A DNA stretch of 64,000 nucleotides from Brevundimonas sp. (GTDB lineage: Bacteria; Pseudomonadota; Alphaproteobacteria; Caulobacterales; Caulobacteraceae). Location: NCBI RefSeq assembly GCF_019636155.1, contig NZ_JAHBYB010000002.1, positions 186,001-250,000 of the forward strand, given 5' to 3'. Positions 51,701 through 60,145 of the stretch are shown here, in pieces (positions within the stretch are counted from its first letter, which is position 1; each line of letters begins with the position of its first letter). The notes under the pieces were generated by a model that had not been told where the DNA came from, searched no databases, and saw only the letters and a program-made list of their open reading frames with translations. Position numbers and translations under genes: made by a program.

Positions 51701-52184
51701 CGGCGAATTCGCCGCGTTCGGAGACGGTGGAGGCGCGGACATAGCCATTGGCGGCGAAATATGTCTCCAGCGCCGCCGTATCCAGGTCCAGCCCGATCCG
51801 GGCCGAGAAGCCGGCGCGGCGTGTCGCGTCCCGGGGCGGCGTGCGCTGCATGGCCCCGGCCACGGTCGCCACCACCAGCAGGGGCGGATCGCCAGCCTTG
51901 CGCTCGGCCAATCGCGTCAGGGTCGCCATACGCTGGGCCGCCACGCCCGCGCTGGGACTGAGCCGGTCATAGGGCAGGCAGTCCCAGGCCGGATAGTCCA
52001 GAACTTCAATATCCTGGCCGAAGAAGCGGAACGCTTGAACGAAGGCGCCCGCGCGCTGGAAATCCCGCGCGACGAACAGGCCCAGGCCGCCGTCCGCCAG
52101 GGCGCGCGCCACGACCAGGGCGTCCAGACCCTCGGGCGCCCCACCCAGTTCGACATCGCGCCGACGCGGCGACGATCCGTCCAT
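48738..52184 (-). CDS. mfd: Transcription-repair coupling factor Mfd
   Basis: An approximately 1148-residue protein. It removes RNA polymerase stalled at DNA lesions and recruits UvrA. The order is UvrB-like domains, RNA-polymerase-interacting domain (HLDHGIGRYEGL region), RecG-like helicase domains with GDVGFGKTEVALRAAFV (Walker A), DEEQHFGVKHKEKLK (DExQ box) and TATPIPRTLQMALSG, and a C-terminal TRCF domain. The ATG at 52184 shares a base with the sdhE stop (TGATG); a TTG one codon upstream is possible. Length is normal. Confidence 0.97.
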   Translation of the reverse strand: MDGSSPRRRDVELGGAPEGLDALVVARALADGGLGLFVARDFQRAGAFVQAFRFFGQDIEVLDYPAWDCLPYDRLSPSAGVAAQRMATLTRLAERKAGDPPLLVVATVAGAMQRTPPRDATRRAGFSARIGLDLDTAALETYFAANGYVRASTVSERGEFAVRGGVIDVFPPGFDEPVRLDLFGSELESIRTFDPETQRSTGQRKAVDLAPVSEIQLDAEAISRFRTGYLNLFGAGGDDPLYVAVSEGARRQGMEQWLPLFYDRLDTLFDYLPDDATVFLDNQVEAARAERWSLTDDAHDARQEAAKARGQGGIVNRALPPDRLYLPEADWNQALAGREVRRFTPFDSGAEDAGGRLGRSFAAERAQDSVNLFEAVARHAEALKGQGRRVLFASWSEGSSDRLAAMLGDHGLQHVIAVRDWRDVQAAPDGVYLRGVLPVEHGFTTDAVAVISETDILGDRLARPKRKRRASNFLAEASALTAGDLVVHLDHGIGRYEGLKTLDIQQAPHDCLEIRYAGESKLFLPVENIDLLTRYGTDSDGVQLDRLGGAGWQARKAKAKERLRAMAEGLIALAAKRALRSTESITPSSGLFDEFCARFPYEETEDQLNAIGDVLEDLGKGQPMDRLICGDVGFGKTEVALRAAFVVAMSGKQVAIVAPTTLLARQHFKTFSERFAGWPVKVRHLSRMVTAKDASETRAGLKDGSFEIVVGTHAVLSDQVGFRDLGLVIVDEEQHFGVKHKEKLKTLRADVHLLTLTATPIPRTLQMALSGIREMSIIATPPVDRLAVRTYVTPWEPVLVREALLREKYRGGQAYYVAPRLKDLPDIERFLREQVPEVKFVVGHGQMSPTQLEEVMTAFYDGQYDVLVSTTIVESGLDIPTANTLVVHRADMFGLAQLYQIRGRVGRSKARAFAYLTTDPNRPMTLSAERRLQVLQSLDNLGAGFQLASHDLDQRGGGNLLGDEQSGHIREVGVELYQQMLEDAVNELREAGEGAPDRGWSPAINVGASVLIPEDYVPDLNVRLSLYRRLSDAERMEDREALAAELIDRFGPLPDEAKQLLRIVGIKANCRTACIEKIDVGPMGAVLTLRDNRFPNPVGLVGLIQKNHAYWKIRPDQKIVVKGDWPTPDDRLKVAERITADLARVAGA

Positions 52185-52510
52185 CAACCGGCGCCCCGCG
52201 CCACCGCGGCGGCGACGTGTTCGCGCATGAAGGCGCGGATGCGGGCCATCAGGGGCGTCTCATGCTCGGCCGGTGTCGGATCGCGTTCGATGATCCAACC
52301 GTACAGATACTGGTCGTCGATGTTCAGCAGGGCCTCCAGCTGGTCCAACTCGGCCTCGCTCAATGACGGTCCGACCTGTTCGACGAACGGGCCCAGCACC
52401 AGGTCCGCCTCGCGGAATCCCCGGCGCCAGGCGCGGAAGGCGATGCGGCCGCGTTTCTGTTCCAGACGTGCGTTATCCTCGGCCACGCGGTTTTCCCGGT
52501 CCGTGTTCAT
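52184..52510 (-). CDS. sdhE: FAD assembly factor SdhE (succinate dehydrogenase assembly factor 2)
   Basis: A 108-residue protein of the SdhE/Sdh5 family needed for covalent FAD attachment to SdhA. The usual RGxxExD-type motif is modified here: RAWRRGFREADLVLGPFV, then LDQLEALLNIDDQYLYGWII. The ATG at 52510 is chosen; a start two codons upstream is possible. The gene is coupled to mfd (TGATG). The divergent recG start is 59 bases away, so a shared promoter region lies between them. Confidence 0.88.
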   Translation of the reverse strand: MNTDRENRVAEDNARLEQKRGRIAFRAWRRGFREADLVLGPFVEQVGPSLSEAELDQLEALLNIDDQYLYGWIIERDPTPAEHETPLMARIRAFMREHVAAAVARGAG

Positions 52511-52569
52511 CAACAAGGCGCGTCAGATAGCGTTCCCGCCCGGCTTTCGCCAGCTATGCTGTCCATCAA

Positions 52570-54663
52570 ATGCGGCCCGAGATTCTGTTTCCCCTGTTTG
52601 CGCCGGTCACCCGCCTGAAAGGCGTGGGTCCGCGCGTCCAGCCCCTGGTCGAGCGGCTGGCCGGGCCGCTGGTGCGCGATCTGGCGTTCCTGGCGCCGAC
52701 GGGGGTGATCCGGCGACGGCCGATGACGGCGTCTGATGCGGTCGAGGGCGAGGTGGGGATTTTCCGCCTGCGGATCGACCGGCTGATCCCGCCGCACAAG
52801 ATCGGGGCGCCGCTCCGCATGCGGGCGTCGGACGAGACGGGCTTCGTGCACCTGATCTGGTTCGCCGGATCGCCCCAGCAGATCGAACGCCTGGCGCCGC
52901 CGGGGACCGAACGGATCGTCAGCGGCAAGGTCGAGCGGTTCAATGGCGAGGTGCAGGTTCCGCATCCCGACTACATCCTGCCGCCGGACCGCGCGGACGA
53001 GATTCCGATGTCGGAACCCGTCTATCCGGCGACGCAAGGCCTGACCTCGCGCCAGGTGCGCAAGCTGGTGATCGCGGCGCTGGAGGCCGCGCCGGATCTG
53101 GTGGAATGGCAGGATGCGGCCTGGATCGGGGCGCGGCGCTGGCCCGGCTGGCGCGCGGCGCTGGAGGCGGTTCATGGGCCCCGGACAGAGTTCGATCTGT
53201 CGGACGAGGCGCCGGCGCGCCAACGCCTGGCCTTTGACGAACTGCTGGCGCACCAGCTGGCCCTGGCGCGGCGGCGGCGGGCGCGGCTGATCGAGCCGGC
53301 GCCGGTGATCGCGCCGGGCGAGGCCTCGGCGAAACTGCTGGCCGCCCTGCCCTTCACCCTGACGGGCGCTCAGGCGCAGGCGGTGGCCGAGATCCGCGCA
53401 GATCTGGCCTCGGGCTGGCGCATGGGGCGGCTGCTTCAGGGGGATGTCGGATCGGGCAAGACGGCGGTGGCGGCCCTGGCCCTGGCCGATGCGGCGTCCA
53501 GCGGCTTCCAGGGCGCCCTGATGGCCCCGACCGAAATCCTGGCGCGCCAGCATTTCGAACGGCTGGGACCGATGCTGGCGGCCGCCGGGGTGTCGACCAT
53601 CCTGCTGACCGGCCGCGACGGGGCGGCGGAACGGCGCCAGAAGCTGCAGGCCCTGCTGGACGGCTCGGCCCAGGTGGCGGTGGGCACACACGCCCTGTTT
53701 CAGGACGCGGTGCGGTTTGACCGGCTGGCCCTGGCCATTGTCGATGAACAGCACCGGTTCGGGGTCAGCGAACGCCAGCGGCTGCAGGCCAAGGGCGATC
53801 CACGCCTGGGCGGGGTGCATCTGCTCAGCATGTCGGCCACGCCGATCCCGCGCACCCTGGAACTGACGCAATATGGCGAACTGGACGTGTCGCGTCTGAC
53901 GGAGAAACCGCCCGGCCGAACGCCGGTGACCACAGCCGTTCTACCTCTGGCGCGGATCGGCGATGTGGCGCGGCGGTTGAAGGCGGCGATCAACGAGGGG
54001 GCGCAGGCCTACTGGATCTGCCCCCTGGTGGCCGAATCCGAGGCCAGCGACCTGGCGGCCGCCGAGGCGCGGGCGGTCGATCTGAAACGCATCCTGGGCG
54101 TCGAAGTCGGCCTGGCCCACGGCCAGATGGACGGGGCCGAGCGCGAGCGGGTCATGGCCGATTTCGCCGATGGGCGCCTTCCCCTGCTGGTCGCCACCAC
54201 GGTGGTCGAGGTGGGGGTGGACGTGCCCAACGCCACCATCATGGTCATCGAACACGCCGACCGGTTCGGCCTGGCGCAACTGCATCAGCTGCGCGGGCGG
54301 GTCGGTCGCGGGGCCAAGGCCAGCGCCTGCATCCTGCTGTACGGCGGCGGGGCGGACGGGACGCTGGGCGAGACGGCGCGCGAGCGTCTGGAGATGCTGC
54401 GCCACAGCGAGGACGGCTTCGAGATCGCCGAGGCGGATTTCCGCCTGCGGGGCGGCGGCGATCCGCTGGGCCTTAAGCAGAGCGGGTTTCCGGCCTATCG
54501 GTTCGCCGACCCGATCCGGCATCGCGAGCTGATGCTGGCGGCGGCCGATGATGCGCGGATGCTGCTGGACCGCGACCCGGACCTGACGTCGGATCGCGGT
54601 CGGGCAATCCAGGTGCTGGAAGAGCTGTTCGACTGGCGCGCTCAGCGGCCGGGCACGGACTGA
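52570..54663 (+). CDS. recG: ATP-dependent DNA helicase RecG
   Basis: A 697-residue fork-reversal and recombination helicase. An N-terminal wedge/OB domain (about 60-160) precedes the SF2 core: GDVGSGKTAVAALALAD (Walker A), MAPTEILARQHFE (Ia), VDEQHRFGVSERQRLQAKG (DEQH II), SMSATPIPRTLELT (III), VATTVVEVGVDVPNAT (V) and QLRGRVGRG (VI). Length matches the family. The last 22 bases overlap the convergent DUF3089 gene. Confidence 0.97.
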   Translation: MRPEILFPLFAPVTRLKGVGPRVQPLVERLAGPLVRDLAFLAPTGVIRRRPMTASDAVEGEVGIFRLRIDRLIPPHKIGAPLRMRASDETGFVHLIWFAGSPQQIERLAPPGTERIVSGKVERFNGEVQVPHPDYILPPDRADEIPMSEPVYPATQGLTSRQVRKLVIAALEAAPDLVEWQDAAWIGARRWPGWRAALEAVHGPRTEFDLSDEAPARQRLAFDELLAHQLALARRRRARLIEPAPVIAPGEASAKLLAALPFTLTGAQAQAVAEIRADLASGWRMGRLLQGDVGSGKTAVAALALADAASSGFQGALMAPTEILARQHFERLGPMLAAAGVSTILLTGRDGAAERRQKLQALLDGSAQVAVGTHALFQDAVRFDRLALAIVDEQHRFGVSERQRLQAKGDPRLGGVHLLSMSATPIPRTLELTQYGELDVSRLTEKPPGRTPVTTAVLPLARIGDVARRLKAAINEGAQAYWICPLVAESEASDLAAAEARAVDLKRILGVEVGLAHGQMDGAERERVMADFADGRLPLLVATTVVEVGVDVPNATIMVIEHADRFGLAQLHQLRGRVGRGAKASACILLYGGGADGTLGETARERLEMLRHSEDGFEIAEADFRLRGGGDPLGLKQSGFPAYRFADPIRHRELMLAAADDARMLLDRDPDLTSDRGRAIQVLEELFDWRAQRPGTD

Positions 54664-55766
54664 CGCGCCTGCCACGCGGCCAGGCGCGCCTGAACATCAG
54701 CTTCAATATCCCCGTAGAAGAGATTGTAAGGCCGGGCCATTCGGCGTTCGTTCCAACTGCCCTTCTCGCTGAAGGATTCGCGATTGGCATGGTCGATCCG
54801 CAGCAGGCCGTCGCGGCATTGGGTCGTGACCTCGCGCGCCATCAGGGCCGGCCGCGCGCCCCATTCCAGCCCCGTGGCGTTGGTGGCGCCGCGATGACGC
54901 CGCGCCTCGACCAGGACCTCGCGCATATCTCCGCTGACCGGGTTGACGCACAGAGGCGTGCGCCCGCCCAGATCGATCAGGCGGCCACGGTCGTCCCAGA
55001 CCAGGGCCCGGCGCAGGCGGCGATGGGCCGCCCCCTCGTCCGCCTCTCCCACCTGGGACCAGGCCAGCAGGCAGCCGGTCTGGTTTCGCGTCGCACAGGG
55101 CGGCAGGGGCGTCCGGTCCCGCGCCACAAGGGTGTCGATCAGATAGGCGGCCGCCAGGCGGCGGCGCAGGGCGGGATCCGGCGCCACCCTCTGGCGCAAC
55201 AGCCGGTCCAGCAGTTCGCCGCCCTGCTCCACCCCGGCCAGGACGATGGGGCCTTCGGGATGGCGGGCAAGGAAGGCCTCGAACGCCGCCTGGACATCGC
55301 CATAGGCGAAGGCCCGCGCCTCGCGCGCATCGTCGCGCAAGGTCAGCCGGGCGTAGAGGCCGGCCTGGCGATAACGGGGCGCGCTGATGCTCCCGGCCGC
55401 GGCGAACGGCCCGGCGTAGTTGGGCAGGACGACACGACGCAGATAGGCGTCCGCCTGGGGGTCGCCGATGGGCCCGTTCCACTCGCGGGCGCCGGCATAG
55501 GTGGTGGGATGCAGGAAGAAGACGGCCGCCGGGCCGGCCCCCTTGATCCGCGCGTCGCGCAGCGCCCAGGCCCCGGCCTGATCATAAGACAGGGCGGGGG
55601 GCGGCTCATAGGTCTGGAACGGCTGTTGCGGGTCCAGCCCGGCGCGCAGGATGTCGCCGCGCCACACCGCCACGGCGGCCGTGAACAGGAAGACCAGGAA
55701 GAAGCCCGCATAGCCGACCCACTGGCCCGCGGTCAGGCGCGGCAGGGTCAGCCGGGGCGGTTTCAT
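54642..55766 (-). CDS. DUF3089 family protein (alpha/beta-hydrolase-like), membrane anchored
   Basis: A 374-residue DUF3089 protein. An N-terminal transmembrane helix (about 15-37, YAGFFLVFLFTAAVAVWRG) anchors a soluble domain with FFLHPTTYAGAREWNGP and FEAFLARHPEGPIVLAGVEQGG, where the usual nucleophile elbow GxSxG appears as GVEQG. Families of this kind are lipase-like; an active serine is not visible here, so catalysis is uncertain. It is coupled to hldD by ATGA and follows the heptose genes, which suggests an envelope or LPS-related role. Confidence 0.75.
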   Translation of the reverse strand: MKPPRLTLPRLTAGQWVGYAGFFLVFLFTAAVAVWRGDILRAGLDPQQPFQTYEPPPALSYDQAGAWALRDARIKGAGPAAVFFLHPTTYAGAREWNGPIGDPQADAYLRRVVLPNYAGPFAAAGSISAPRYRQAGLYARLTLRDDAREARAFAYGDVQAAFEAFLARHPEGPIVLAGVEQGGELLDRLLRQRVAPDPALRRRLAAAYLIDTLVARDRTPLPPCATRNQTGCLLAWSQVGEADEGAAHRRLRRALVWDDRGRLIDLGGRTPLCVNPVSGDMREVLVEARRHRGATNATGLEWGARPALMAREVTTQCRDGLLRIDHANRESFSEKGSWNERRMARPYNLFYGDIEADVQARLAAWQARQSVPGR

Positions 55767-56764
55767 CGATAAGGATCCGGCTGACTGAGGAAGGACTGGA
55801 CGTAGCGGCGCACCCCCTCCTCCAGCGGCGTGGACTGGCCGGGGAAGCCCAGAGCGCGCAAGCGATCCATGCGCGCCTGCGTGAAATACTGATACCGGTC
55901 GCGGATCGCATCGGGCATGTCGACATAGGCGACCGAGGGCGCCTTGCCGGCGGCGACGAAGGTGGCGTTGGCCAGGTCGAGGAAGGACCGCGCCTGGCCC
56001 GACCCGGCGTTGAAGACGCCGTTGATACCGGGCGTCGCCAGCAGCCATTCGATGATGTCGACCACGTCGTCGACATAGACGAAATCGCGCAACTGGCCGC
56101 CGTCGGGGTAGTTGGGATTGTGCGAGCGGAACAGGCTGACCGTCTCGCCGGCCGCCACCTTTGGCCAGATCTGGGCCACGACCGACTTCATCCCGCCCTT
56201 GTGGTATTCGTTCGGGCCATAGACGTTGAAGAATTTCAGGCCCGCCCACTGGCGCGGCGCCTGGCCGGCCGTCGCCTGGCGCACGGCGTATTCGTCGAAC
56301 AGCCTTTTCGAATATCCATAGGCATTTAACGGCTGAAGCGAAGACAGCGCCTCAATCGTATCATCGTCGTCGAACCCCGCATCGCCATCGCCATAGGTGG
56401 CGGCGGACGAGGCGTAGATCAGCCGCTTGTCGCGGATGGCGCACCAGTCCCACAGGTCGCGCGACAGGCTGAAGTTGGTGCGCAGGATCAGGTCGGCGTC
56501 CGGCTCGGTGGTCGAGGAGATGGCGCCCATGTGGATGACGGCGTCGATGGCCTCGGCATGCTGTTCCAGCTTGTGAAACAGCTCTTCGGGCGCCCACAGG
56601 TCGGCGACCCGGCTCTTGGCGATGTTCTTCCACTTGGCCAGGTCGGCGGTCTCGAACCGGTCGCAGACCACCACGTCCCAGCGTTCCTGGGCCGCCAGGC
56701 GTGAGACGATGTTGGAGCCGATGAAACCGGCGCCGCCGGTGACGACCATCATCTGACGGGTCAC
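55763..56764 (-). CDS. hldD: ADP-L-glycero-D-manno-heptose-6-epimerase
   Basis: A 333-residue short-chain-dehydrogenase-type epimerase. The NADP-binding GGAGFIGSN (about 10-18), YxxxK catalytic pair in LNAYGYSKRLFDEYA, FNVYGPNEYHKGGMKS and RDFVYVDDVVD are HldD marks. It makes ADP-L-glycero-heptose for the LPS inner core. The start is GTG at 56764 overlapping the hldE stop as GTGA; ATGs four and five codons later are alternatives. It is coupled to DUF3089 downstream. Confidence 0.95.
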   Translation of the reverse strand: MTRQMMVVTGGAGFIGSNIVSRLAAQERWDVVVCDRFETADLAKWKNIAKSRVADLWAPEELFHKLEQHAEAIDAVIHMGAISSTTEPDADLILRTNFSLSRDLWDWCAIRDKRLIYASSAATYGDGDAGFDDDDTIEALSSLQPLNAYGYSKRLFDEYAVRQATAGQAPRQWAGLKFFNVYGPNEYHKGGMKSVVAQIWPKVAAGETVSLFRSHNPNYPDGGQLRDFVYVDDVVDIIEWLLATPGINGVFNAGSGQARSFLDLANATFVAAGKAPSVAYVDMPDAIRDRYQYFTQARMDRLRALGFPGQSTPLEEGVRRYVQSFLSQPDPYR

Positions 56765-58218
56765 GCCGCGCCTCCTGACAGCTTTTCGATGGTTCGGGTG
56801 GTGGAGAAGCCGTCGCGGAAGTCGGCCAGTTTCACCTCACCGCCCCAGCTTTCGACCAGATCGCCGCCGACCACGCCTTCGCGGGTGTAGTCAGACCCCT
56901 TGATCAGCACATCGGGCCGCAACCGCTCGATCAGGGCCAGGGGGGTGGGGTCGTCGAAGGCCGTCACCCGGTCCACGCTGCTGAGGCCGCCCAACACCAC
57001 GGCCCGGCTGTCCAGATCGTTGACCGGCCGCCCCTCGCCTTTCAGCCGCCGCACCGAGGCGTCGGTGTTCAGCGCCACGATCAGACGGTCGCACCAGCTC
57101 TTCGCCTGCTGAAGATAGGCGACATGACCGCGGTGCAGGATGTCGAAACAGCCGTTGGTGAAGCCGACCTTCAGCCCCTGGCGCCGCCAGGTCTCGACCT
57201 CGGCCGCCAGTTCGTCCAGCGGCGTGACCTTGGCCTGGGCGGCCTGGGCGTGCTGGCTCATCTCGGCCTCGATCAGTTCGGCGGGGGTGACCACGGCCGT
57301 TCCCGCCTTTCCGACCACAACGCCCGAGGCCAGGATGGCGAACTGCACCGCCTGGTCCAGCGACGCGCCCGCGCCCAGGGCCAGGCCCAGGGCCGCCAGG
57401 CCGGTGTCCCCGGCGCCCGAGACGTCGAACACCTCGCGCGCCCGGCCGGGGAAGTGGCGCACCGAGCCGCCGCGCTCCATCAGGCTCATGCCCTTACCCG
57501 CGCGGGTGACAACGATCGCGCGGGCCGTGGCGGCGTCCAGCAGAGCCGCCAGGGCCGCCTCGACCTCGGCGTCCGTGCCGACCGGCAGGCCGGTGGCGGC
57601 GGCCAGTTCGCCGGCGTTGGGCTTGATGACGTCCACCGCGCCGTAGCGGGCGAAGTCGCGTCCCTTGGGGTCCACGATCACGGGAGCGCCGGCCGACAGG
57701 GCCGCCGCAATCGCGTCGTCGCCCACGCCGCCTTTTGCGTAATCCGACAACAGGATGACGGAAGCTCCTGAAAAGGCGGCATTGTCAGTGATCGCGCGGT
57801 CGCCGGGCGTCTCGTCGTCCAGGCGCAGCAGCTGTTGGCCGGCGGCGACATAGCGGGTCTTGACGATGGTGGCGGCGCCGGCGCGCGCCTGAACGAAACT
57901 GTCGATTCCGTCTTCCGCCGCGATCAGGGCCGACAGCTCGTCGCCCGCCGCATCCTGGCCCACCACGCCGGACAGACGCGCCCGACCGCCCAGGGCGGCG
58001 ACATTGCGGGCGACATTGCCCACGGCGCCCGGCATGGCGAGGGATCGGGTCGCGCGCAGCACCGGCACCGGCGCCTCGGGCGAGACGCGCGCCACCTCGC
58101 CATAGACGAAGCGGTCCAGCATCAGGTCGCCGACGCAGGCCACCGTCACGTCGCCGATACGGTCCAGCAGCCCCTGCAGGGCGCCCAGGTCCAGTTGGGG
58201 TTCGCGGGTCACGGCCAT
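56761..58218 (-). CDS. hldE: Bifunctional heptose-7-phosphate kinase / heptose-1-phosphate adenylyltransferase
   Basis: A 485-residue two-domain enzyme. The PfkB kinase part (about 1-330) has GGRARLSGVVGQDAAG and FDVSGAGDTGLAALGLALGAG with the catalytic Asp; the nucleotidyltransferase part (about 345-485) has FTNGCFDILHRGHVAYLQQA and GSDYTREGVVGGDLVE. It performs two steps of ADP-heptose synthesis. GmhA and GmhB are missing from the window. It is coupled to hldD. A 50-base inverted repeat separates it from kdsA. Confidence 0.95.
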   Translation of the reverse strand: MAVTREPQLDLGALQGLLDRIGDVTVACVGDLMLDRFVYGEVARVSPEAPVPVLRATRSLAMPGAVGNVARNVAALGGRARLSGVVGQDAAGDELSALIAAEDGIDSFVQARAGAATIVKTRYVAAGQQLLRLDDETPGDRAITDNAAFSGASVILLSDYAKGGVGDDAIAAALSAGAPVIVDPKGRDFARYGAVDVIKPNAGELAAATGLPVGTDAEVEAALAALLDAATARAIVVTRAGKGMSLMERGGSVRHFPGRAREVFDVSGAGDTGLAALGLALGAGASLDQAVQFAILASGVVVGKAGTAVVTPAELIEAEMSQHAQAAQAKVTPLDELAAEVETWRRQGLKVGFTNGCFDILHRGHVAYLQQAKSWCDRLIVALNTDASVRRLKGEGRPVNDLDSRAVVLGGLSSVDRVTAFDDPTPLALIERLRPDVLIKGSDYTREGVVGGDLVESWGGEVKLADFRDGFSTTRTIEKLSGGAA

Positions 58219-58245
58219 GCCCTGCGACTAGACCATTTTTTGCCG

Positions 58246-58296
58246 GAGCGAAATCTGAGCCCGGTTGGACGACGTCCAACCGAACCGATTTCGCTC
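58246..58296. repeat. Nested inverted repeat between hldE and kdsA
   Basis: GAGCGAAATC (58246) pairs with GATTTCGCTC (58287), and inside them GTTGGAC-GAC-GTCCAAC pairs. It follows the kdsA stop by 8 bases on the minus strand. No T-run follows on that strand, so it looks like a repeat element or 3' stabiliser more than a terminator. Confidence 0.6.
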
Positions 58297-58304
58297 TGAC
58301 GGAT

Positions 58305-59183
58305 TCAGGCCGCCTTGGCGACCGGGCCCTTGAAGCCGCTGGCGATGGCCAGGTCGTCGAAGGCGATCAACTGGGCCGCCAGGGCCTCGAACTGATCGAC
58401 CGGGACCATGTTCGGCCCGTCCGAGGGGGCGTTGTCCGGGTCCTGGTGCGTCTCCATGAAGACGGCGTCCACGCCCACCGAAACGGCCGCGCGGGCCAGG
58501 ACCGGCACGAACTCGCGTTGGCCGCCCGAGGACGTGCCCTGGCCGCCCGGCTGCTGGACCGAATGGGTCGCGTCGAACACCACCGGACAGCCGATCTCGC
58601 GCAGCACCGGCAGGGCGCGCATGTCGGAGACCAGGGTGTTGTAGCCGAAGCTGGCGCCGCGCTCGCAGGCCATGACATTGGGGTTTCCGGCGCCCACCAC
58701 CTTGGCGATGACGTTCTTCATGTCCCAGGGAGCCAGGAACTGGCCCTTCTTGATGTTGATGGCCTTGCCGGTGGCGGCGGCGGCCAGCAGCAGGTCGGTC
58801 TGGCGCGACAGGAAGGCCGGTATCTGCAGCACATCCACCGCCTGGGCGGCGATGGCGCAGTGTTCCTCGGTATGGACATCGGTCAGGACCGGCAGGCCGG
58901 TGACCTCGCGGATTTCGGCGAAGATGGGCAGGGAGCCTTTCAGACCGAAGCCGCGCGCGGCGCTGGCGCTGGTGCGGTTCGCCTTGTCGAAGCTGGTCTT
59001 GTAGATAATGCCGACATCCAGCCGCTGGCCGATCTCCTTCAGCTTGTGGGCCATCTCCAGGGCGTGCTGGCGGCTTTCCAGCTGGCACGGGCCGGCGATG
59101 AAGACGATGCGGCGGCCGCCCCCGATGGCGACGGGACGCGACAGGCCCTGGGAGATTTCGATGACGGCGTTGGGTCGGCTCAC
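58305..59183 (-). CDS. kdsA: 3-deoxy-8-phosphooctulonate synthase
   Basis: A 292-residue KDO-8-phosphate synthase condensing arabinose 5-phosphate and PEP for [75 protein letters not shown] and [14 protein letters not shown] are family motifs. A GTG at 59183 gives the family-like length; an ATG at 59237 would add 18 residues not typical of KdsA. It belongs functionally to the LPS-core genes next to it. Confidence 0.93.
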   Translation of the reverse strand: MSRPNAVIEISQGLSRPVAIGGGRRIVFIAGPCQLESRQHALEMAHKLKEIGQRLDVGIIYKTSFDKANRTSASAARGFGLKGSLPIFAEIREVTGLPVLTDVHTEEHCAIAAQAVDVLQIPAFLSRQTDLLLAAAATGKAINIKKGQFLAPWDMKNVIAKVVGAGNPNVMACERGASFGYNTLVSDMRALPVLREIGCPVVFDATHSVQQPGGQGTSSGGQREFVPVLARAAVSVGVDAVFMETHQDPDNAPSDGPNMVPVDQFEALAAQLIAFDDLAIASGFKGPVAKAA

Positions 59184-59292
59184 GGGCGGAACTTTCGTAT
59201 GAGACGGGGCGTCTGGCGTAAGGTCTGACGCGCGCACGCCGTCAGGTGGCGCCGGCCGCCCAGGGTTTCAACCTATCACGAAGGAAAACGCC

Positions 59293-60132
59293 GTGACCAT
59301 CGCCAGCCCCCTGATCACCACGGCCGAGCTGCAAGCGCGGCTGGGCGACCCCCGGCTGCGGATCGTGGACGCCAGCTGGCATCTGGACGGACGCGACGGC
59401 CGGGCCGAATTCGAGGCCGCGCGCCTGTCCGGCGCGGTCTTTTTCGACCTGGAGGCCGTATCCGCCCCCGACAGCGACCTGCCGCACATGTTGCCGGACG
59501 CGGCGTCGTTCGGCCGAGCCATGGGAGACCTGGGCCTGGGTCATGATGATCCGGTCGTCGTCTATGACGCCTCCGGCCTGTTTTCGGCGGCTCGGGCCTG
59601 GTGGATGCTGACGGTCATGGGCGCCCGCGATGTGCGGGTGCTGGACGGCGGCCTGCCGAAGTGGCGGGCGGAAGGCCGGCCCCTGAAGACTCAATCCGCC
59701 CCCCTGCCCCGGCCGGGCCGGTTCGAGGCCCGCCTGGACGCCGGCCAGGTTGTCGGACTGGACGATGTCCGCCAGGCCCTGACGCAGGGCGAGCAGGTGG
59801 CCGACGCCCGTGGCGCGTCGCGTTTCCGGGGCGAAGGGGCCGAGCCGCGCCCCGGCGTGCGCGGCGGCCATATGCCGGGGGCGCGCAACCTGCCCTACGC
59901 CAGCCTGCTGAACCCCGACGGGACGATGAAACGCGGCGAGGCTCTGGCGGCGGCCTTTCGGGACGCCGGACTGGACATCGAACGGCCGATCCTCACCACC
60001 TGCGGTTCGGGGGTGACGGCGGCGATCCTCAGCCTGGGTCTGGCCGAACTGGGCCGGACCTCGCGCCTGTATGACGGCAGCTGGGCCGAATGGGGCGGGC
60101 GTGACGATACGCCGGTGGCTGTCGGCGCCTAG
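59293..60132 (+). CDS. sseA: 3-mercaptopyruvate sulfurtransferase
   Basis: A 279-residue two-rhodanese-domain sulfurtransferase. It starts at GTG with AAGGA upstream. [19 protein letters not shown] and [10 protein letters not shown] mark the first domain; the catalytic cysteine of the second is in [13 protein letters not shown] (about Cys237), the CG(S/G)GVTA form specific for mercaptopyruvate rather than thiosulfate enzymes. It makes pyruvate and protein-bound persulfide. It stands alone between divergent kdsA and the convergent symporter gene. Confidence 0.92.
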   Translation: MTIASPLITTAELQARLGDPRLRIVDASWHLDGRDGRAEFEAARLSGAVFFDLEAVSAPDSDLPHMLPDAASFGRAMGDLGLGHDDPVVVYDASGLFSAARAWWMLTVMGARDVRVLDGGLPKWRAEGRPLKTQSAPLPRPGRFEARLDAGQVVGLDDVRQALTQGEQVADARGASRFRGEGAEPRPGVRGGHMPGARNLPYASLLNPDGTMKRGEALAAAFRDAGLDIERPILTTCGSGVTAAILSLGLAELGRTSRLYDGSWAEWGGRDDTPVAVGA

Positions 60133-60145
60133 GTTCTGTGGCCCC

